This document shows positions 24,262 through 32,599 of a DNA stretch of 64,000 bases, piece after piece. Numbering within the stretch: position 1 is the stretch's first letter; each line of letters starts with the position of its first letter. This DNA comes from Streptomyces sp. NBC_00691 (GTDB lineage Bacteria; Actinomycetota; Actinomycetes; Streptomycetales; Streptomycetaceae): NCBI RefSeq assembly GCF_036226665.1, contig NZ_CP109007.1, positions 3,450,501-3,514,500 of the forward strand. Direction: 5' to 3'. The notes beneath the pieces are model-generated. The model saw only the letters and a list, made by a program, of their open reading frames with translations, had not been told where the DNA came from and ran no database searches. The translations under genes were made by a program, and so were the position numbers.

Positions 24262-25533
24262 GTGGCGTCCACGGTCATCTCGGACAAGCGGCCCGGCTAC
24301 GGGCAGCTGCTGCGCACACCCGGTGCGCTGTCCTTCCTGCTCCCCGGCTTCGCCGCCCGGCAGCCCTTCGCGATGCTGACCATCGGCATCGTCCTGCTCG
24401 TCCAGCACACCACCGGTTCCTTCGGCAGCGCCGGCGCCGTCGCCGCCGTCACCGGTGTCTCGATGGCGCTGTTCGCCCCGCAGAGCGGCAAGCTCGCCGA
24501 CCGCTTCGGCCAGCGCGCCGTCCTGATCCCCGGCGTCCTCGTCCACACCGCCTCCGTCTCCCTGCTCGTGGTGCTCGCCCTGAGCGGCGCCCCGCTCTGG
24601 GCCCTGTTCCTCGCCGCCGTGCCCGCCGGCGCCTCCGTGCCGCAGGTCGGACCGATGGTCCGGGCCCGCTGGGCCGCCAAGCTGGACGGCACCCCGCTGA
24701 TGCCGACGGCCGCGGCCTTCGAGTCCGTCACCGACGAGTTCACCTTCGTCGTCGGCCCCGTCCTCGCCACCGCCCTCTGCACCGGCGTCCACCCCGCCGC
24801 CGGCCTGATCGCCGAGGCGGCGCTCACCCTCTTCGGCGGGCTCTTCTTCGCCGCGCAGCGCGCCACCCAGCCCGCGTTCGGGATCTCCGCGGCCGGCTCC
24901 TCCGAGCCGCACCGCTCGGCCCTCTCCATCCCCGGCGTCCGCGTCCTCGTCGTCGCCTTCCTCGGCATCGGCTCCGTCTTCGGCGGCATGCAGGTCTCCC
25001 TCACCGCCTTCACCGAGGAGATCGGCAACCCCGGCGCCAACGGCCTGCTGTACGGGGTCTTCGCCGCCGGCAACATGCTCGCGGGCATCGCCATGGGCGC
25101 CGTCGCCTGGAAGACCGGCCCCCGCCGCCGCCTGATCCTCGGCTACGCCGGCCTCACCGTCGCCGCGTCGCTGCTGTGGACCACGCACTCGGTGCTGCTC
25201 CTCGGCGCCCTCGGCCTGGTCGTGGGCCTGTGCATCGCCCCGGCCCTGATCACCGGCTACACGATCGTCGAGACCCTGATCCCGGCGTCCGCCCGTACCG
25301 AGGCCTTCACCTGGCTCACCGGCGCCGTCGCGCTCGGCCAGGCCGCGGCCGTCACGGTCGCCGGCCGACTCGCCGACGAGCACGGCGCGAGCACCGGATT
25401 CCTGGTGCCGATGGTGGGCACCGCGCTCGCCCTGGCCACGCTCCTCGCCCTGCGGTCGCGCCTCACGCCGCGCGAGACGAGCCGCGTCGCGGCGCGTGGT
25501 ATCGGTCACCGCGTGCCGGTGGCGGTGGACTGA
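24262..25533 (+). CDS. MFS transporter
   Basis: A 423-residue major facilitator with about 12 helices; GKLADRFGQRAVL near residue 80 is the loop 2-3 signature of drug/sugar-type MFS proteins. GTG 24262 (start VASTVISDKRPGYGQLLRTP) has AAGG and AGGA upstream. The same frame stays open back to an ATG at 24073, just after the preceding hairpin, which would add 63 hydrophilic Arg/His-rich residues. That segment looks non-coding and may instead be leader. The cargo is unknown; it resembles Streptomyces MFS proteins of this locus. Confidence 0.85.
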   Translation: MASTVISDKRPGYGQLLRTPGALSFLLPGFAARQPFAMLTIGIVLLVQHTTGSFGSAGAVAAVTGVSMALFAPQSGKLADRFGQRAVLIPGVLVHTASVSLLVVLALSGAPLWALFLAAVPAGASVPQVGPMVRARWAAKLDGTPLMPTAAAFESVTDEFTFVVGPVLATALCTGVHPAAGLIAEAALTLFGGLFFAAQRATQPAFGISAAGSSEPHRSALSIPGVRVLVVAFLGIGSVFGGMQVSLTAFTEEIGNPGANGLLYGVFAAGNMLAGIAMGAVAWKTGPRRRLILGYAGLTVAASLLWTTHSVLLLGALGLVVGLCIAPALITGYTIVETLIPASARTEAFTWLTGAVALGQAAAVTVAGRLADEHGASTGFLVPMVGTALALATLLALRSRLTPRETSRVAARGIGHRVPVAVD

Positions 25534-25563
25534 ACCCGCGGAATACGTCACTATGGATTGTCG

Positions 25564-25590
25564 TTAGCACTCGATGAGTGTGAGTGCCAG
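25564..25590. promoter_or_regulatory. CIRCE element (HrcA operator)
   Basis: TTAGCACTC-N9-GAGTGCCAG matches the CIRCE consensus TTAGCACTC-N9-GAGTGCTAA in 16 of 18 defined positions, with the exact 9-bp spacer. It lies directly before the zinc-ribbon gene, and its right arm runs into the ribosome-binding site. HrcA represses heat-shock genes through this element in Gram-positive bacteria. Confidence 0.88.
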
Positions 25591-25601
25591 GAGGAAGACA
25601 A

Positions 25602-25931
25602 GTGCCGACCTACCAGTACCAGTGCACCGAGTGCGGCGAAGGCCTCGAGGCGGTGCAGAAGTTCACCGATGACGCGCTGACCGAGTGCCCCCAGTGCAAG
25701 GGCCGCCTGAAGAAGGTGTTCTCGGCCGTCGGCATCGTCTTCAAGGGATCCGGCTTCTACCGGAACGACAGCCGCGGTTCGTCGTCCAGCAGCTCGCCGG
25801 CCGCGTCGAAGTCCTCGACCCCGTCGTCGGCCCCGTCGACGTCGGACGCGAAGCCGGCCGCGTCGACCTCTTCGTCGACCGCCTCCGCCTCCTCGACGTC
25901 CTCGTCGAGCACCGGAAGCTCGGCCGCCTGA
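25602..25931 (+). CDS. FmdB-type zinc-ribbon protein, Ruc-like redox-regulated chaperone
   Basis: A 109-residue protein. An N-terminal zinc ribbon (CTEC...CPQC, residues about 8-31) of the FmdB family is followed from residue 50 by a disordered tail almost wholly of Ser, Ala, Thr and Pro. This is the architecture of M. tuberculosis Rv0991c (Ruc), described as an oxidation-activated chaperone and as part of the HrcA regulon. A CIRCE element lies immediately upstream here too. GTG 25602 has AGGAGGA about 8 nt upstream. The chaperone role is inferred from architecture, regulation and synteny. Confidence 0.82.
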   Translation: MPTYQYQCTECGEGLEAVQKFTDDALTECPQCKGRLKKVFSAVGIVFKGSGFYRNDSRGSSSSSSPAASKSSTPSSAPSTSDAKPAASTSSSTASASSTSSSSTGSSAA

Positions 25932-25943
25932 CCCCTGCGCCGC

Positions 25944-26012
25944 CCTGATCCCTCAGGATCGGGTCCGTACGTTCTTCACCGAGGGCCCCGTCGTTCGCGA
26001 CGGGGCCCTCGG
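25944..26012. terminator. Two successive hairpins, the second a perfect 15-bp UUCG terminator
   Basis: The first is CCTGATCC-CTCA-GGATCGGG (25944-25963, one G-U pair). The second pairs 25979-25993 with 25998-26012 perfectly around TTCG, a highly stable tetraloop. Both follow the zinc-ribbon gene. Confidence 0.88.
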
Positions 26013-26097
26013 CGTCTCCCGGAGCGCTCGGTGTTCCGCGGCGATCCCCGGCGACCTCGGCGCTCCCGGAGCCCTCGGTGATCCCCGGAGCCCCGCA

Positions 26098-26103
26098 TAG
26101 GGT
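26098..26103 (+). promoter_or_regulatory. -10 box TAGGGT for a leaderless mtnP-like mRNA
   Basis: TAGGGT ends 7 bp before ATG 26111 with no ribosome-binding site between, which suggests transcription begins at the start codon. The upstream 80 bp contains imperfect repeats of CTCGG and ATCCCCGG units. Confidence 0.45.
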
Positions 26104-26110
26104 GTCCGGC

Positions 26111-26956
26111 ATGGCGAACCAAGGTGCGTACGCGGACATCGGCGTGATCGGCGGCTCCGGCTTCTACTCCTTCCTGGAGGACGTCACGGAGGTGTCCGTC
26201 GACACCCCGTACGGCAGCCCCAGCGACTCCCTCTTCCTCGGCGAGATCGCAGGCCGCCGGGTCGCCTTCCTCCCCCGCCACGGCCGGAGCCACAGCGTCC
26301 CGCCGCACCGCATCAACTACCGCGCCAACCTCTGGGCCCTGCGCTCCGCGGGCGTCCGACAGATCCTCGGGCCCTGCGCGGTCGGCGGGCTGCGCGAGGA
26401 GTACGGGCCGGGCACGCTCGTCGTCCCGGACCAGCTCGTCGACCGGACGAAGGCCCGCGCGCAGACCTACTTCGACGGGGAGCCGCGGGTCGACGGGGTC
26501 ATACCGCGCGTCGTCCACGTGACCTTCGCCGACCCGTACTGCCCGGACGGGCGGCGGGTCGCGGTCAAGGCCGCCCGGGGCCAGGGCTGGGACCCGGTCG
26601 ACGGCGGCACGATGGTCGTGATCGAGGGGCCCCGCTTCTCCACCCGGGCCGAGTCACGGTGGCACGCGGCGGCCGGCTGGTCGGTCGTCGGCATGACCGG
26701 TCACCCCGAGGCCGTCCTCGCCCGCGAGCTGGGCCTCTGCTACACCTCGCTGGCGCTCGTCACCGACCTGGACGCGGGCGCCGAGACCGGCGAGGGCGTC
26801 TCCCACAACGAGGTGCTGCGGGTGTTCGGCGAGAACGTGGGCCGGCTGCGCGAGGTGCTGTTCGACGCGGTGGGCGCGCTGCCCGCGACGCTGGACCGGG
26901 ACTGCCTGTGCACCCACGCACACGACGGCTGGGACCTGGGGATCGAACTGCCGTGA
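26111..26956 (+). CDS. S-methyl-5'-thioadenosine phosphorylase family protein
   Basis: A 281-residue purine phosphorylase of the MTAP group, which cleaves methylthioadenosine with phosphate in methionine salvage. Seen: IGVIGGSGFY at the start, LPRHGRSHSVPPHRINYRAN (phosphate/ribose site), GPCAVGGLREEYGPG, the nucleoside-site EGPRFSTRAESRW, then GMTGHPEAVLARELGLCYTS and LVTDLDAG. The Met-Thr and following positions match MTAP rather than bacterial PNP. ATG 26111 is preferred over a frame start 11 codons earlier. It is probably transcribed alone, being bounded upstream by a strong terminator. Confidence 0.9.
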   Translation: MANQGAYADIGVIGGSGFYSFLEDVTEVSVDTPYGSPSDSLFLGEIAGRRVAFLPRHGRSHSVPPHRINYRANLWALRSAGVRQILGPCAVGGLREEYGPGTLVVPDQLVDRTKARAQTYFDGEPRVDGVIPRVVHVTFADPYCPDGRRVAVKAARGQGWDPVDGGTMVVIEGPRFSTRAESRWHAAAGWSVVGMTGHPEAVLARELGLCYTSLALVTDLDAGAETGEGVSHNEVLRVFGENVGRLREVLFDAVGALPATLDRDCLCTHAHDGWDLGIELP

Positions 26957-27079
26957 ACCCCCCGGGAGGGTGAGGGAGTTGTCCACAGGCCGCGGGCGAT
27001 CCCCAGGCCGGAGCGGGGAACCGGCGAAGGTCGGAGAGTGGGAGCCGATCCCATCCCGACCAGGACGGCGGCACCCACG

Positions 27080-27613
27080 ATGACGCACACCTTCCCCTCC
27101 CCCGTTCCGGCACCGTGCGTGGTGCCGCCCTTCGAACCCCTGCGGGTACGGGGCACCCGGCTCCGGCTGCGCAGGGCACTGCGGCGGGGCCGCTGGGCAC
27201 CCGCGGCACTCCTCGCCCTGGTGGCGGCGGCCCTCGCCGTCGCGGGCGGCGGCCCTCCTCCGGGCTCCGCCGCGGCACCACCGGGCGACCGGATCGCCCC
27301 CACCACGACGCGCGCACGGCCTTCCGTCGCCGTACGGCTGGTGTCCGCCCCGGTACGGATCGCCGACGCCGCGACCGTACGGCTGCTGCGTCCCGGCGAC
27401 CGGGTCGACGTCATCGCCGCGTCCGACTCGCCGCTCGGCGGAGAGAATGAGGCGCGGATCGTCGCGACGGGCGCCCGAGTGGCCGAGGTTCCGCACCCGG
27501 GCGAGACTCGTCCGGACGGAGGGGCTCTCGTCGTCCTGTCCGTGCCGCGGTCGACGGCCGCGGCGCTGGCGGGCGCCGGGGTCACGTCCCAACTGGCGGT
27601 GACCTTGTGCTGA
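27080..27613 (+). CDS. SAF-domain (RcpC/CpaB-like) secreted or anchored protein
   Basis: A 177-residue protein with an Arg-rich N-terminus (RLRLRRALRRGRWAP), one transmembrane or signal helix (AALLALVAAALAVAGG) and a C-terminal domain, VRLVSAPVRIADAATVRLLRPGDRVDVIAASD...ALVVLSVPRSTAAALAGA. The latter resembles the beta-clip/RcpC region of Flp-pilus CpaB proteins. No other pilus genes are nearby. ATG 27080 has no good ribosome site; GTG 27038, with GAAGG upstream, is an alternative that adds 14 residues. Confidence 0.72.
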   Translation: MTHTFPSPVPAPCVVPPFEPLRVRGTRLRLRRALRRGRWAPAALLALVAAALAVAGGGPPPGSAAAPPGDRIAPTTTRARPSVAVRLVSAPVRIADAATVRLLRPGDRVDVIAASDSPLGGENEARIVATGARVAEVPHPGETRPDGGALVVLSVPRSTAAALAGAGVTSQLAVTLC

Positions 27614-27727
27614 TTCGCACTGACACCCTGTCAAGTCACCGGTCCGTGTGTATGGATTGGACGGCTCTGCGCCGTTCGCGGCCTAATGGCACCGCACACA
27701 GCAGCACAAGCGACGAAAGGCACCTTG

Positions 27728-28264
27728 GTGGCCGAGAAGAAGGAAAGTCTGATGGGCGGCTTCAAAGCCTTCCTGATGCGTGGCAACGTGATCGACCTGG
27801 CCGTGGCCGTCGTCATCGGTGCCGCGTTCACCAACATCGTGAACTCGGTGGTCAAGGGCATCATCAACCCGGTCGTCGGTGCCTTCGGCACGAAGGACCT
27901 GGAGAGCTACTCGTCCTGCATCAAGGACTCGTGCGTGGTCGTCGACGGGGAGGTGCAGGGCATCCAGATCCAGTGGGGCCTGGTCCTCAGCGCGGTTCTC
28001 AGCTTCCTGATCACCGCGGCCGTCGTCTACTTCCTGATGGTCCTGCCCATGGCGAAGATCCTCGCGAAGCGCGCGGCGCACGACAAGGCGAAGGAGGGCG
28101 TCGCGGAGACCATGGAGATCAGCGAGCTGGAGGTCCTCAAGGAGATCCGCGACCACCTGGTCGCCCAGCGCGGCCCCGTGACGGGGACCGGCACGGGAAC
28201 GGGCACGGGCACGGGCACGGGCACGGGTTCCGGCGGGGGTTCGGGGACGCACCCCACCTCCTGA
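27728..28264 (+). CDS. mscL: Large-conductance mechanosensitive channel
   Basis: A 178-residue MscL. The N-terminal amphipathic helix and gate (GGFKAFLMRGNVIDLAVAVV) is followed by IGAAFTNIVNSVVKGIINPV of TM1, a periplasmic loop with two Cys residues (SCIKDSC), TM2 (LVLSAVLSFLITAAVVYFLM) and the cytoplasmic bundle. The tail ends in a Thr-Gly repeat from a GGCACG hexamer array, an addition beyond standard MscL that could vary in length. GTG 27728 has AAAGG 7 nt upstream. Osmotic safety valve of the cell membrane. Confidence 0.95.
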   Translation: MAEKKESLMGGFKAFLMRGNVIDLAVAVVIGAAFTNIVNSVVKGIINPVVGAFGTKDLESYSSCIKDSCVVVDGEVQGIQIQWGLVLSAVLSFLITAAVVYFLMVLPMAKILAKRAAHDKAKEGVAETMEISELEVLKEIRDHLVAQRGPVTGTGTGTGTGTGTGTGSGGGSGTHPTS

Positions 28265-28266
28265 CC

Positions 28267-28285
28267 GACACCTCGTGCCGGTGTC
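28267..28285. terminator. Short bidirectional hairpin between mscL and the opposite small gene
   Basis: GACACC (28267-28272) pairs with GGTGTC (28280-28285) around a 7-nt loop. It lies between two convergent stops and overlaps the stop codon of the minus-strand gene. Confidence 0.6.
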
Positions 28286-28505
28286 AGAGGTGGTGCGGCG
28301 GCTTCTCGTCGAGGAAGCGCGCGAGGTCGGCGGCGCTGTCGCCGCCGGCCGGAGGCCGCTCGCCCCATCCACGGTCCGTGTCGTCCGCGGACTGCCGGTC
28401 CATCGGATCGTCGAAGACGAGTGCCGGCTTCGGACTGTTCTCGGGGCTGGGACGTGCGCCGGGCCGCTTCGCGTCTCGCGGTCCATGGGCGGGGGCGGTG
28501 CTCAT
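28284..28505 (-). CDS. Small hydrophilic conserved-type hypothetical protein
   Basis: A 73-residue Pro/Asp/Arg-rich protein without membrane segments, ending FLDEKPPHHL. No family is recognised. TACCCT lies about 6 nt before ATG 28505, so the mRNA may be leaderless; a GAGG is too close to act normally. It is called a gene for its position between mscL and the next minus-strand unit and for sensible codon bias. Function unknown. Confidence 0.55.
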   Translation of the reverse strand: MSTAPAHGPRDAKRPGARPSPENSPKPALVFDDPMDRQSADDTDRGWGERPPAGGDSAADLARFLDEKPPHHL

Positions 28506-28577
28506 ACCTCAAGGGTACGCCCGCGTCCCCGCCCCGAACCCCCCTGATCTGCGTATCTCCGGCGCCTGCGACGCCCC

Positions 28578-29027
28578 TCAGCGGTCCTTCGGGTCGAGCA
28601 GCCAGAGGCCGAGGACCACGAGGAACGACAGACAGAGGAAGCCCGCGCCCCACCAGGCGGTGCCCGTGTCGCCGGACATCCACTCGTCGACGACGATCGT
28701 CAGCCCCCAGAGCTGGCCGATGACCACCGTGAGCGCCAGCGTGAGGCGGGCCGTCAGTTTCGAGGAGCGCTCCGGCTCCTGCTCCGTGCCGGCTCCCGGC
28801 CCCGGCCCCGTGTGGGTGATCCGCGGGTCGCCGTATCCGCTGGTGGGGCGGATCTGCGGATACCGCTCGTGCACCGGACGGTTCAGCCGCGGCTGGGCAC
28901 TGCCCGGGGTGTACGCCGGGGGCCGGGGGGCCTCCGGAGCGGCGGGCGCCGAGGGCGCCGACGATCCCACGGGGGCGACGGGCGGCTTCGGGGCCTCCGG
29001 GTCGCGGGGGAAGGCGTCCCCGGTCAT
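28578..29027 (-). CDS. Proline-rich membrane protein at the end of the molybdoenzyme operon
   Basis: A 149-residue protein. About 85 Pro/Ala/Gly-rich cytoplasmic residues are followed by two transmembrane helices (LTLALTVVIGQLWGLTIVV and WWGAGFLCLSFLVVLGLWLL) ending DPKDR. No family is recognised. The ATG overlaps the Rieske gene stop by 4 bp (ATGA), so it is translationally coupled to the electron-transfer genes and may help assemble or anchor that complex. Confidence 0.75.
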   Translation of the reverse strand: MTGDAFPRDPEAPKPPVAPVGSSAPSAPAAPEAPRPPAYTPGSAQPRLNRPVHERYPQIRPTSGYGDPRITHTGPGPGAGTEQEPERSSKLTARLTLALTVVIGQLWGLTIVVDEWMSGDTGTAWWGAGFLCLSFLVVLGLWLLDPKDR

Positions 29028-29683
29028 GTGCGCTCACTCCTCTCCGGCGCCGTGCCCCGCGCGGACGCGCCGGGGCAGCCCAGGCGGTCGGCGAGTTCGG
29101 GGCGGTCGTCGCCCAGCTGACGGCAGAGGCCCTCACGGGCGCTCTCGCCCGAGCGGGCCGTGCCGATCGCCCAGACGCTGCCGTCCGCCTCCTCCACGAG
29201 CACCACCTTCGGCAGTCCCCGGGGCGGCGGCCCGGCCGTGACCTCGCCCGTACGCGCGTCGAAGACGCCTTCGTGGCAGGGGCAGTACAGCTCGCCCTCG
29301 CTGCCGCGTTCCTTGCGCCAGAGCACGGCGCAGGCGAGGTGGGTGCAGACGGCGGAGTAGCCGGCGAGGGTGCCGTCCTCCAGACGGACGGCGACCGCGC
29401 GGTCCTCGGAGCCGGGGTAGCGGAAGGCGAGGGACTCCCCGGGCAGGATCCCGTCCGCGATCTTCTTCGCCTCGGGTGGCCCGTCGCTGTCACCGTGCCG
29501 GTGCAGGATGCCGGAGGCGACGGCGACACCGCCGACGGCGAGGCCGCCGGAGACGGTGGCGACGATCCGCAGATAGTCGCGGCGAGTGGTGAGCGAGTCG
29601 GCGGCGATCCGGTCGTGGAGCGCTTCCTGGGCCGCGTCGGAGCGGGGGTCCGACGCGGGCGGCTGGGGGTCGGTGACGCTCAA
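29024..29683 (-). CDS. Tat-exported Rieske [2Fe-2S] protein
   Basis: A 219-residue protein. A twin-arginine signal anchor, TTRRDYLRIVATVSGGLAVG near residue 30, precedes the Rieske fold with CTHLAC and CPCHEGVFD, the two Cys-His cluster loops; GPPPRGLP is the Pro loop. The cluster should face outside the membrane. A TTG start at 29683 overlaps the ferredoxin stop (TTGA), with AAGGG 8 nt upstream. Its place in the molybdoenzyme operon suggests electron exchange with that complex or with quinol. Confidence 0.9.
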   Translation of the reverse strand: MSVTDPQPPASDPRSDAAQEALHDRIAADSLTTRRDYLRIVATVSGGLAVGGVAVASGILHRHGDSDGPPEAKKIADGILPGESLAFRYPGSEDRAVAVRLEDGTLAGYSAVCTHLACAVLWRKERGSEGELYCPCHEGVFDARTGEVTAGPPPRGLPKVVLVEEADGSVWAIGTARSGESAREGLCRQLGDDRPELADRLGCPGASARGTAPERSERT

Positions 29684-30279
29684 CGGACATCCCTTCCATT
29701 GATCTCGACGACGGGAAGGCCGCCGGGGACCGGCCACTGGACCTTGTCGGCGGGCACGACCATGGCCACGCCGGTGGAGACGGTCGTGGAGCCGAAGGTG
29801 AAGGAGTCCGCGACCTGGACGCCCGGGCGTTCGGCCTGGAGTTCTTCGAGGGTTCCGTAGAAGAGGGCACCGGTGGGGCAGACCGTGGCGCACATCGGGG
29901 CGAGGCCGTAGGCGGTGCGGTCGTAGCAGAGGTTGCACTTCATCTGGAGCTTCGCCTGGAGGTCGATCTTGGGGACGCCGAAGGGGCAGGCGTTGACGCA
30001 GTTGGCGCAGCCGATGCAGCGGGTGGTGTCGGCCTGCTGCACGACGCCGTCCGCGGTGACGAGGATCGCGTCGGCGGGGCAGACCTCGGCGCAGGGGGCG
30101 ACGGGGTCCTCGCAGTGCATGCAGACGGTGGGGAGGGAGGCGACGGAGTGGCCCTCGTCGGGGTAGTCGAGGTGGATCATCGACTTGCCCCGGTGGGAGT
30201 CGCATTCGCGGCAGGCGGAGACACAGGCCTGGCAGCCGATGCAGCGGCCCGGGTCGATGAAGATCGTGCGGCCCATCAT
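29680..30279 (-). CDS. 4Fe-4S dicluster ferredoxin subunit
   Basis: A 199-residue iron-sulfur electron-transfer subunit of the FdnH/HycB/NrfC type. Several Cys clusters are visible: [11 protein letters not shown] near residue 13, CMHC...[18 protein letters not shown] and CNLC...CATVCP, enough for four [4Fe-4S] centres. It has no signal peptide, so it is cytoplasmic. It begins 7 bp after the molybdoenzyme stop with ATG-ATG. It probably carries electrons between the catalytic subunit and the membrane subunit. Confidence 0.93.
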   Translation of the reverse strand: MMGRTIFIDPGRCIGCQACVSACRECDSHRGKSMIHLDYPDEGHSVASLPTVCMHCEDPVAPCAEVCPADAILVTADGVVQQADTTRCIGCANCVNACPFGVPKIDLQAKLQMKCNLCYDRTAYGLAPMCATVCPTGALFYGTLEELQAERPGVQVADSFTFGSTTVSTGVAMVVPADKVQWPVPGGLPVVEINGRDVR

Positions 30280-30286
30280 GTGCGGG

Positions 30287-32599
30287 TCAGCTCCTCTCCG
30301 CGGTGCCGCGGCCCTGGGGGGAGGTGGGGGGCAGCGGGTCGGTACGGGAGACCTGGGTCTCCGGGTAGGCCTGGTGGCCCGGTGCGGTGGGTGGGGCGGG
30401 GACCTCGTCGATCCGCTCTGCGGCCTCGATGCGGGCGGCGCAGACCTTGTACTCCGGGATCTTGGAGCGGGGGTCGAGGGCGTCGATGGTGAGGGCGTTC
30501 GCCGCGGTGGGGACCGGCCAGTGGTAGGGGACGAAGACGGTGTCGGGGCGGATTGCCTCGGTGACCAGGGCCGGGAAGACCTCGCTGCCGCGGCGGGTGA
30601 CGACCCGGACGGGGTCGCCGTTGCGGAAGCCGTGGGAGGGGTGGACCTCGACCCAGGGGCGGGGAGTCTGTTCGACGAGGGCGCCCAGGCGGCGGGTCTG
30701 GTTGCCGGAGAGGAAGTGGGCGACGGTGCGGCCGGTGGTCAGCGAGAGGGGGAACTCCTCGCTGTACGGGTCCATGGGCGGGTGCCATTCGACGACCTGC
30801 ATGTGGATCTTGCCGTCGGGGTGGTAGGTGCGGCCGTTCTCGAAGAGGCGGGGGGTGCCGGGGTGCTCGGTGCTGGGGCACGGCCAGGCGATCCCGCCGG
30901 TCTCCTCCAGGCGCTCGTAGGTGATGCCGTAGTAGTCGTTGACGGTTCCCGCCGAGGCGATGCGGAGTTCCTCGAAGACCGAGCGGGAGTCGGGAAACGC
31001 GAACTTGTCGCCCGCGCCGAGCCGGCGGGCGAGTTCGCAGATGACCCAGGTGTCGGTGCGGACGCCGGCCGGGGGCTCCTGGGCCTTGTTGTGCTTGACG
31101 ACCCGGGCCTCGGCGTTGGCCATGACGCCCTCGTCCTCGGCCCACACGGTGACGGGGAAGACCACGTGCGCGTTGGCCGCGGTCTCGGAGAGGAAGAAGT
31201 CGAACTGGGCGTGGAACTCGAGGGTGTCGTAGCCGTCCTTGACGGTGGCGTAGTTGGGCAGCGAGACGAAGGGGTTGTTGCAGATGCCGACGAGTCCGCG
31301 GATCTCCTTGCGCTGCATCTGCCAGACCATCTCCATCATGGAGGTGCCGGCGGGTGGCAGTTCGGCCTCGTCGATGCCCCAGATCTCGCAGATCTGGCGG
31401 CGGTGCTCGGGGTTGGTGATGGAGCGCCCGCCGGGGAGGAGGTCGGACTTCTGGCCGTGCTCGCGGCCGCCCTGGCCGTTGCCCTGGCCGGTGATGGTGC
31501 CGTAGCCGGCGCCGGGCCTGCCGATGTGTCCGGCGGCGACGCAGAGGTTGATGATGCTAAGGCAGTTCTCGACGCCCTGGGAGTGGTGCTCGACGCCTCG
31601 GGCGTGCCAGGCCATGGCCCGGTCCGCGCCGGCGAACATACGGGCGACCTGGACGATCTGCTCCGCGGGGACGCCGCAGATCTCGGCCGACCGGGCCGGC
31701 GGGTAGGCGGCGACGGTCGCCTTGACCTCCTCCCAGCCGGCGGCGTGGGCGGCGAGGTAGGCCTCGTCGGTGAGGCCCTCGGCGACGACGACGTGGAGGA
31801 CGGCGTTGAAGAAGGCGGAGTCGGTGCCCGGCTTGAGGGCGACGTGGATGTCGGCGGTGCGGGCGATCGCGGTCTCGCGCGGGTCGACGACGATCAGTGT
31901 GGCCCCCCGGTCCCGGGCTCCCCACAGGTACTGGGTCATGACGGGGAAGCACTCGCCGACGTTGGATCCGGCGATGAGGAGACAGTCGGTGAGGAGGATG
32001 TCGGAGAAGGGGTTGCCGGCCCGGTCGATGCCGAAGGCGAGCTTGTTGGCCCCGGCGGCGGAGACCATGCAGAGGCGTCCGTTGTAGTCGACGTGCCGGG
32101 ACTTGAGCGCGACCCGGGCGAACTTGCCGACGAGGTAGGTCTTCTCGGAGTAGAGGCTGGCGCCGCCGAGGAGGCCGAAGGCGTCGTTGCCGTACTCGCC
32201 CTGGATGCGGCGGATCTCGGCGACGGTGTGGTCGAGGGCCTCGTCCCAGCTGACCTCGCGGAACTCCTCGTCGCGGTTGCGGCGCATGAGGGGGGCGGTG
32301 AGCCGGTCGGGGTGGTTGACCTGCTGGTAGGCGTTGATGCCCTTGGGGCAGAGCCGCATCCGGTTGATGTCGTGGTTGCGGGGTTCGACGCCGAAGACCT
32401 TGCCGCCGCGGTCGACGCGGAGGTACATGCCGCACTGGACGCCGCAGAAGCAGCAGTGTGTGGGGACGAGGGTCTCGCCGTTCTGGTCGGCGTGCCAGCG
32501 GTCGGCGGGGATACCGCCGGCGTCGCGGAAGTTGCGGGTGCCGGGCGGGGCGAGGGAAGGGTCGAGCGGCAGCGCCCTGTTCGGGTCGGTCGCGGTCAC
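30287..32599 (-). CDS. Bis-MGD molybdenum oxidoreductase, nitrate reductase-like
   Basis: A 770-residue catalytic subunit of the DMSO-reductase superfamily, cytoplasmic (no Tat signal). The N-terminal [4Fe-4S] motif is CFCGVQC...LCPKG (residues about 48-90). The Mo ligand is probably Cys in [11 protein letters not shown] near 160; Cys followed by Met is typical of NarB/NasA/NapA nitrate reductases, whereas formate dehydrogenases usually have Cys/Sec-His. [13 protein letters not shown] and the C-terminal molybdopterin-binding [15 protein letters not shown] also fit. The GTG start overlaps the preceding membrane-protein stop. Nearby narK and nirBD support nitrate, but pfl genes next door keep formate oxidation open. 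Confidence 0.85.
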   Translation of the reverse strand: MTATDPNRALPLDPSLAPPGTRNFRDAGGIPADRWHADQNGETLVPTHCCFCGVQCGMYLRVDRGGKVFGVEPRNHDINRMRLCPKGINAYQQVNHPDRLTAPLMRRNRDEEFREVSWDEALDHTVAEIRRIQGEYGNDAFGLLGGASLYSEKTYLVGKFARVALKSRHVDYNGRLCMVSAAGANKLAFGIDRAGNPFSDILLTDCLLIAGSNVGECFPVMTQYLWGARDRGATLIVVDPRETAIARTADIHVALKPGTDSAFFNAVLHVVVAEGLTDEAYLAAHAAGWEEVKATVAAYPPARSAEICGVPAEQIVQVARMFAGADRAMAWHARGVEHHSQGVENCLSIINLCVAAGHIGRPGAGYGTITGQGNGQGGREHGQKSDLLPGGRSITNPEHRRQICEIWGIDEAELPPAGTSMMEMVWQMQRKEIRGLVGICNNPFVSLPNYATVKDGYDTLEFHAQFDFFLSETAANAHVVFPVTVWAEDEGVMANAEARVVKHNKAQEPPAGVRTDTWVICELARRLGAGDKFAFPDSRSVFEELRIASAGTVNDYYGITYERLEETGGIAWPCPSTEHPGTPRLFENGRTYHPDGKIHMQVVEWHPPMDPYSEEFPLSLTTGRTVAHFLSGNQTRRLGALVEQTPRPWVEVHPSHGFRNGDPVRVVTRRGSEVFPALVTEAIRPDTVFVPYHWPVPTAANALTIDALDPRSKIPEYKVCAARIEAAERIDEVPAPPTAPGHQAYPETQVSRTDPLPPTSPQGRGTAERS

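Noticed and set aside
28180..28245. GGCACG hexamer array as a separate regulatory element
   Set aside because: It is within the mscL frame and encodes the Thr-Gly tail; a coding repeat explains it.
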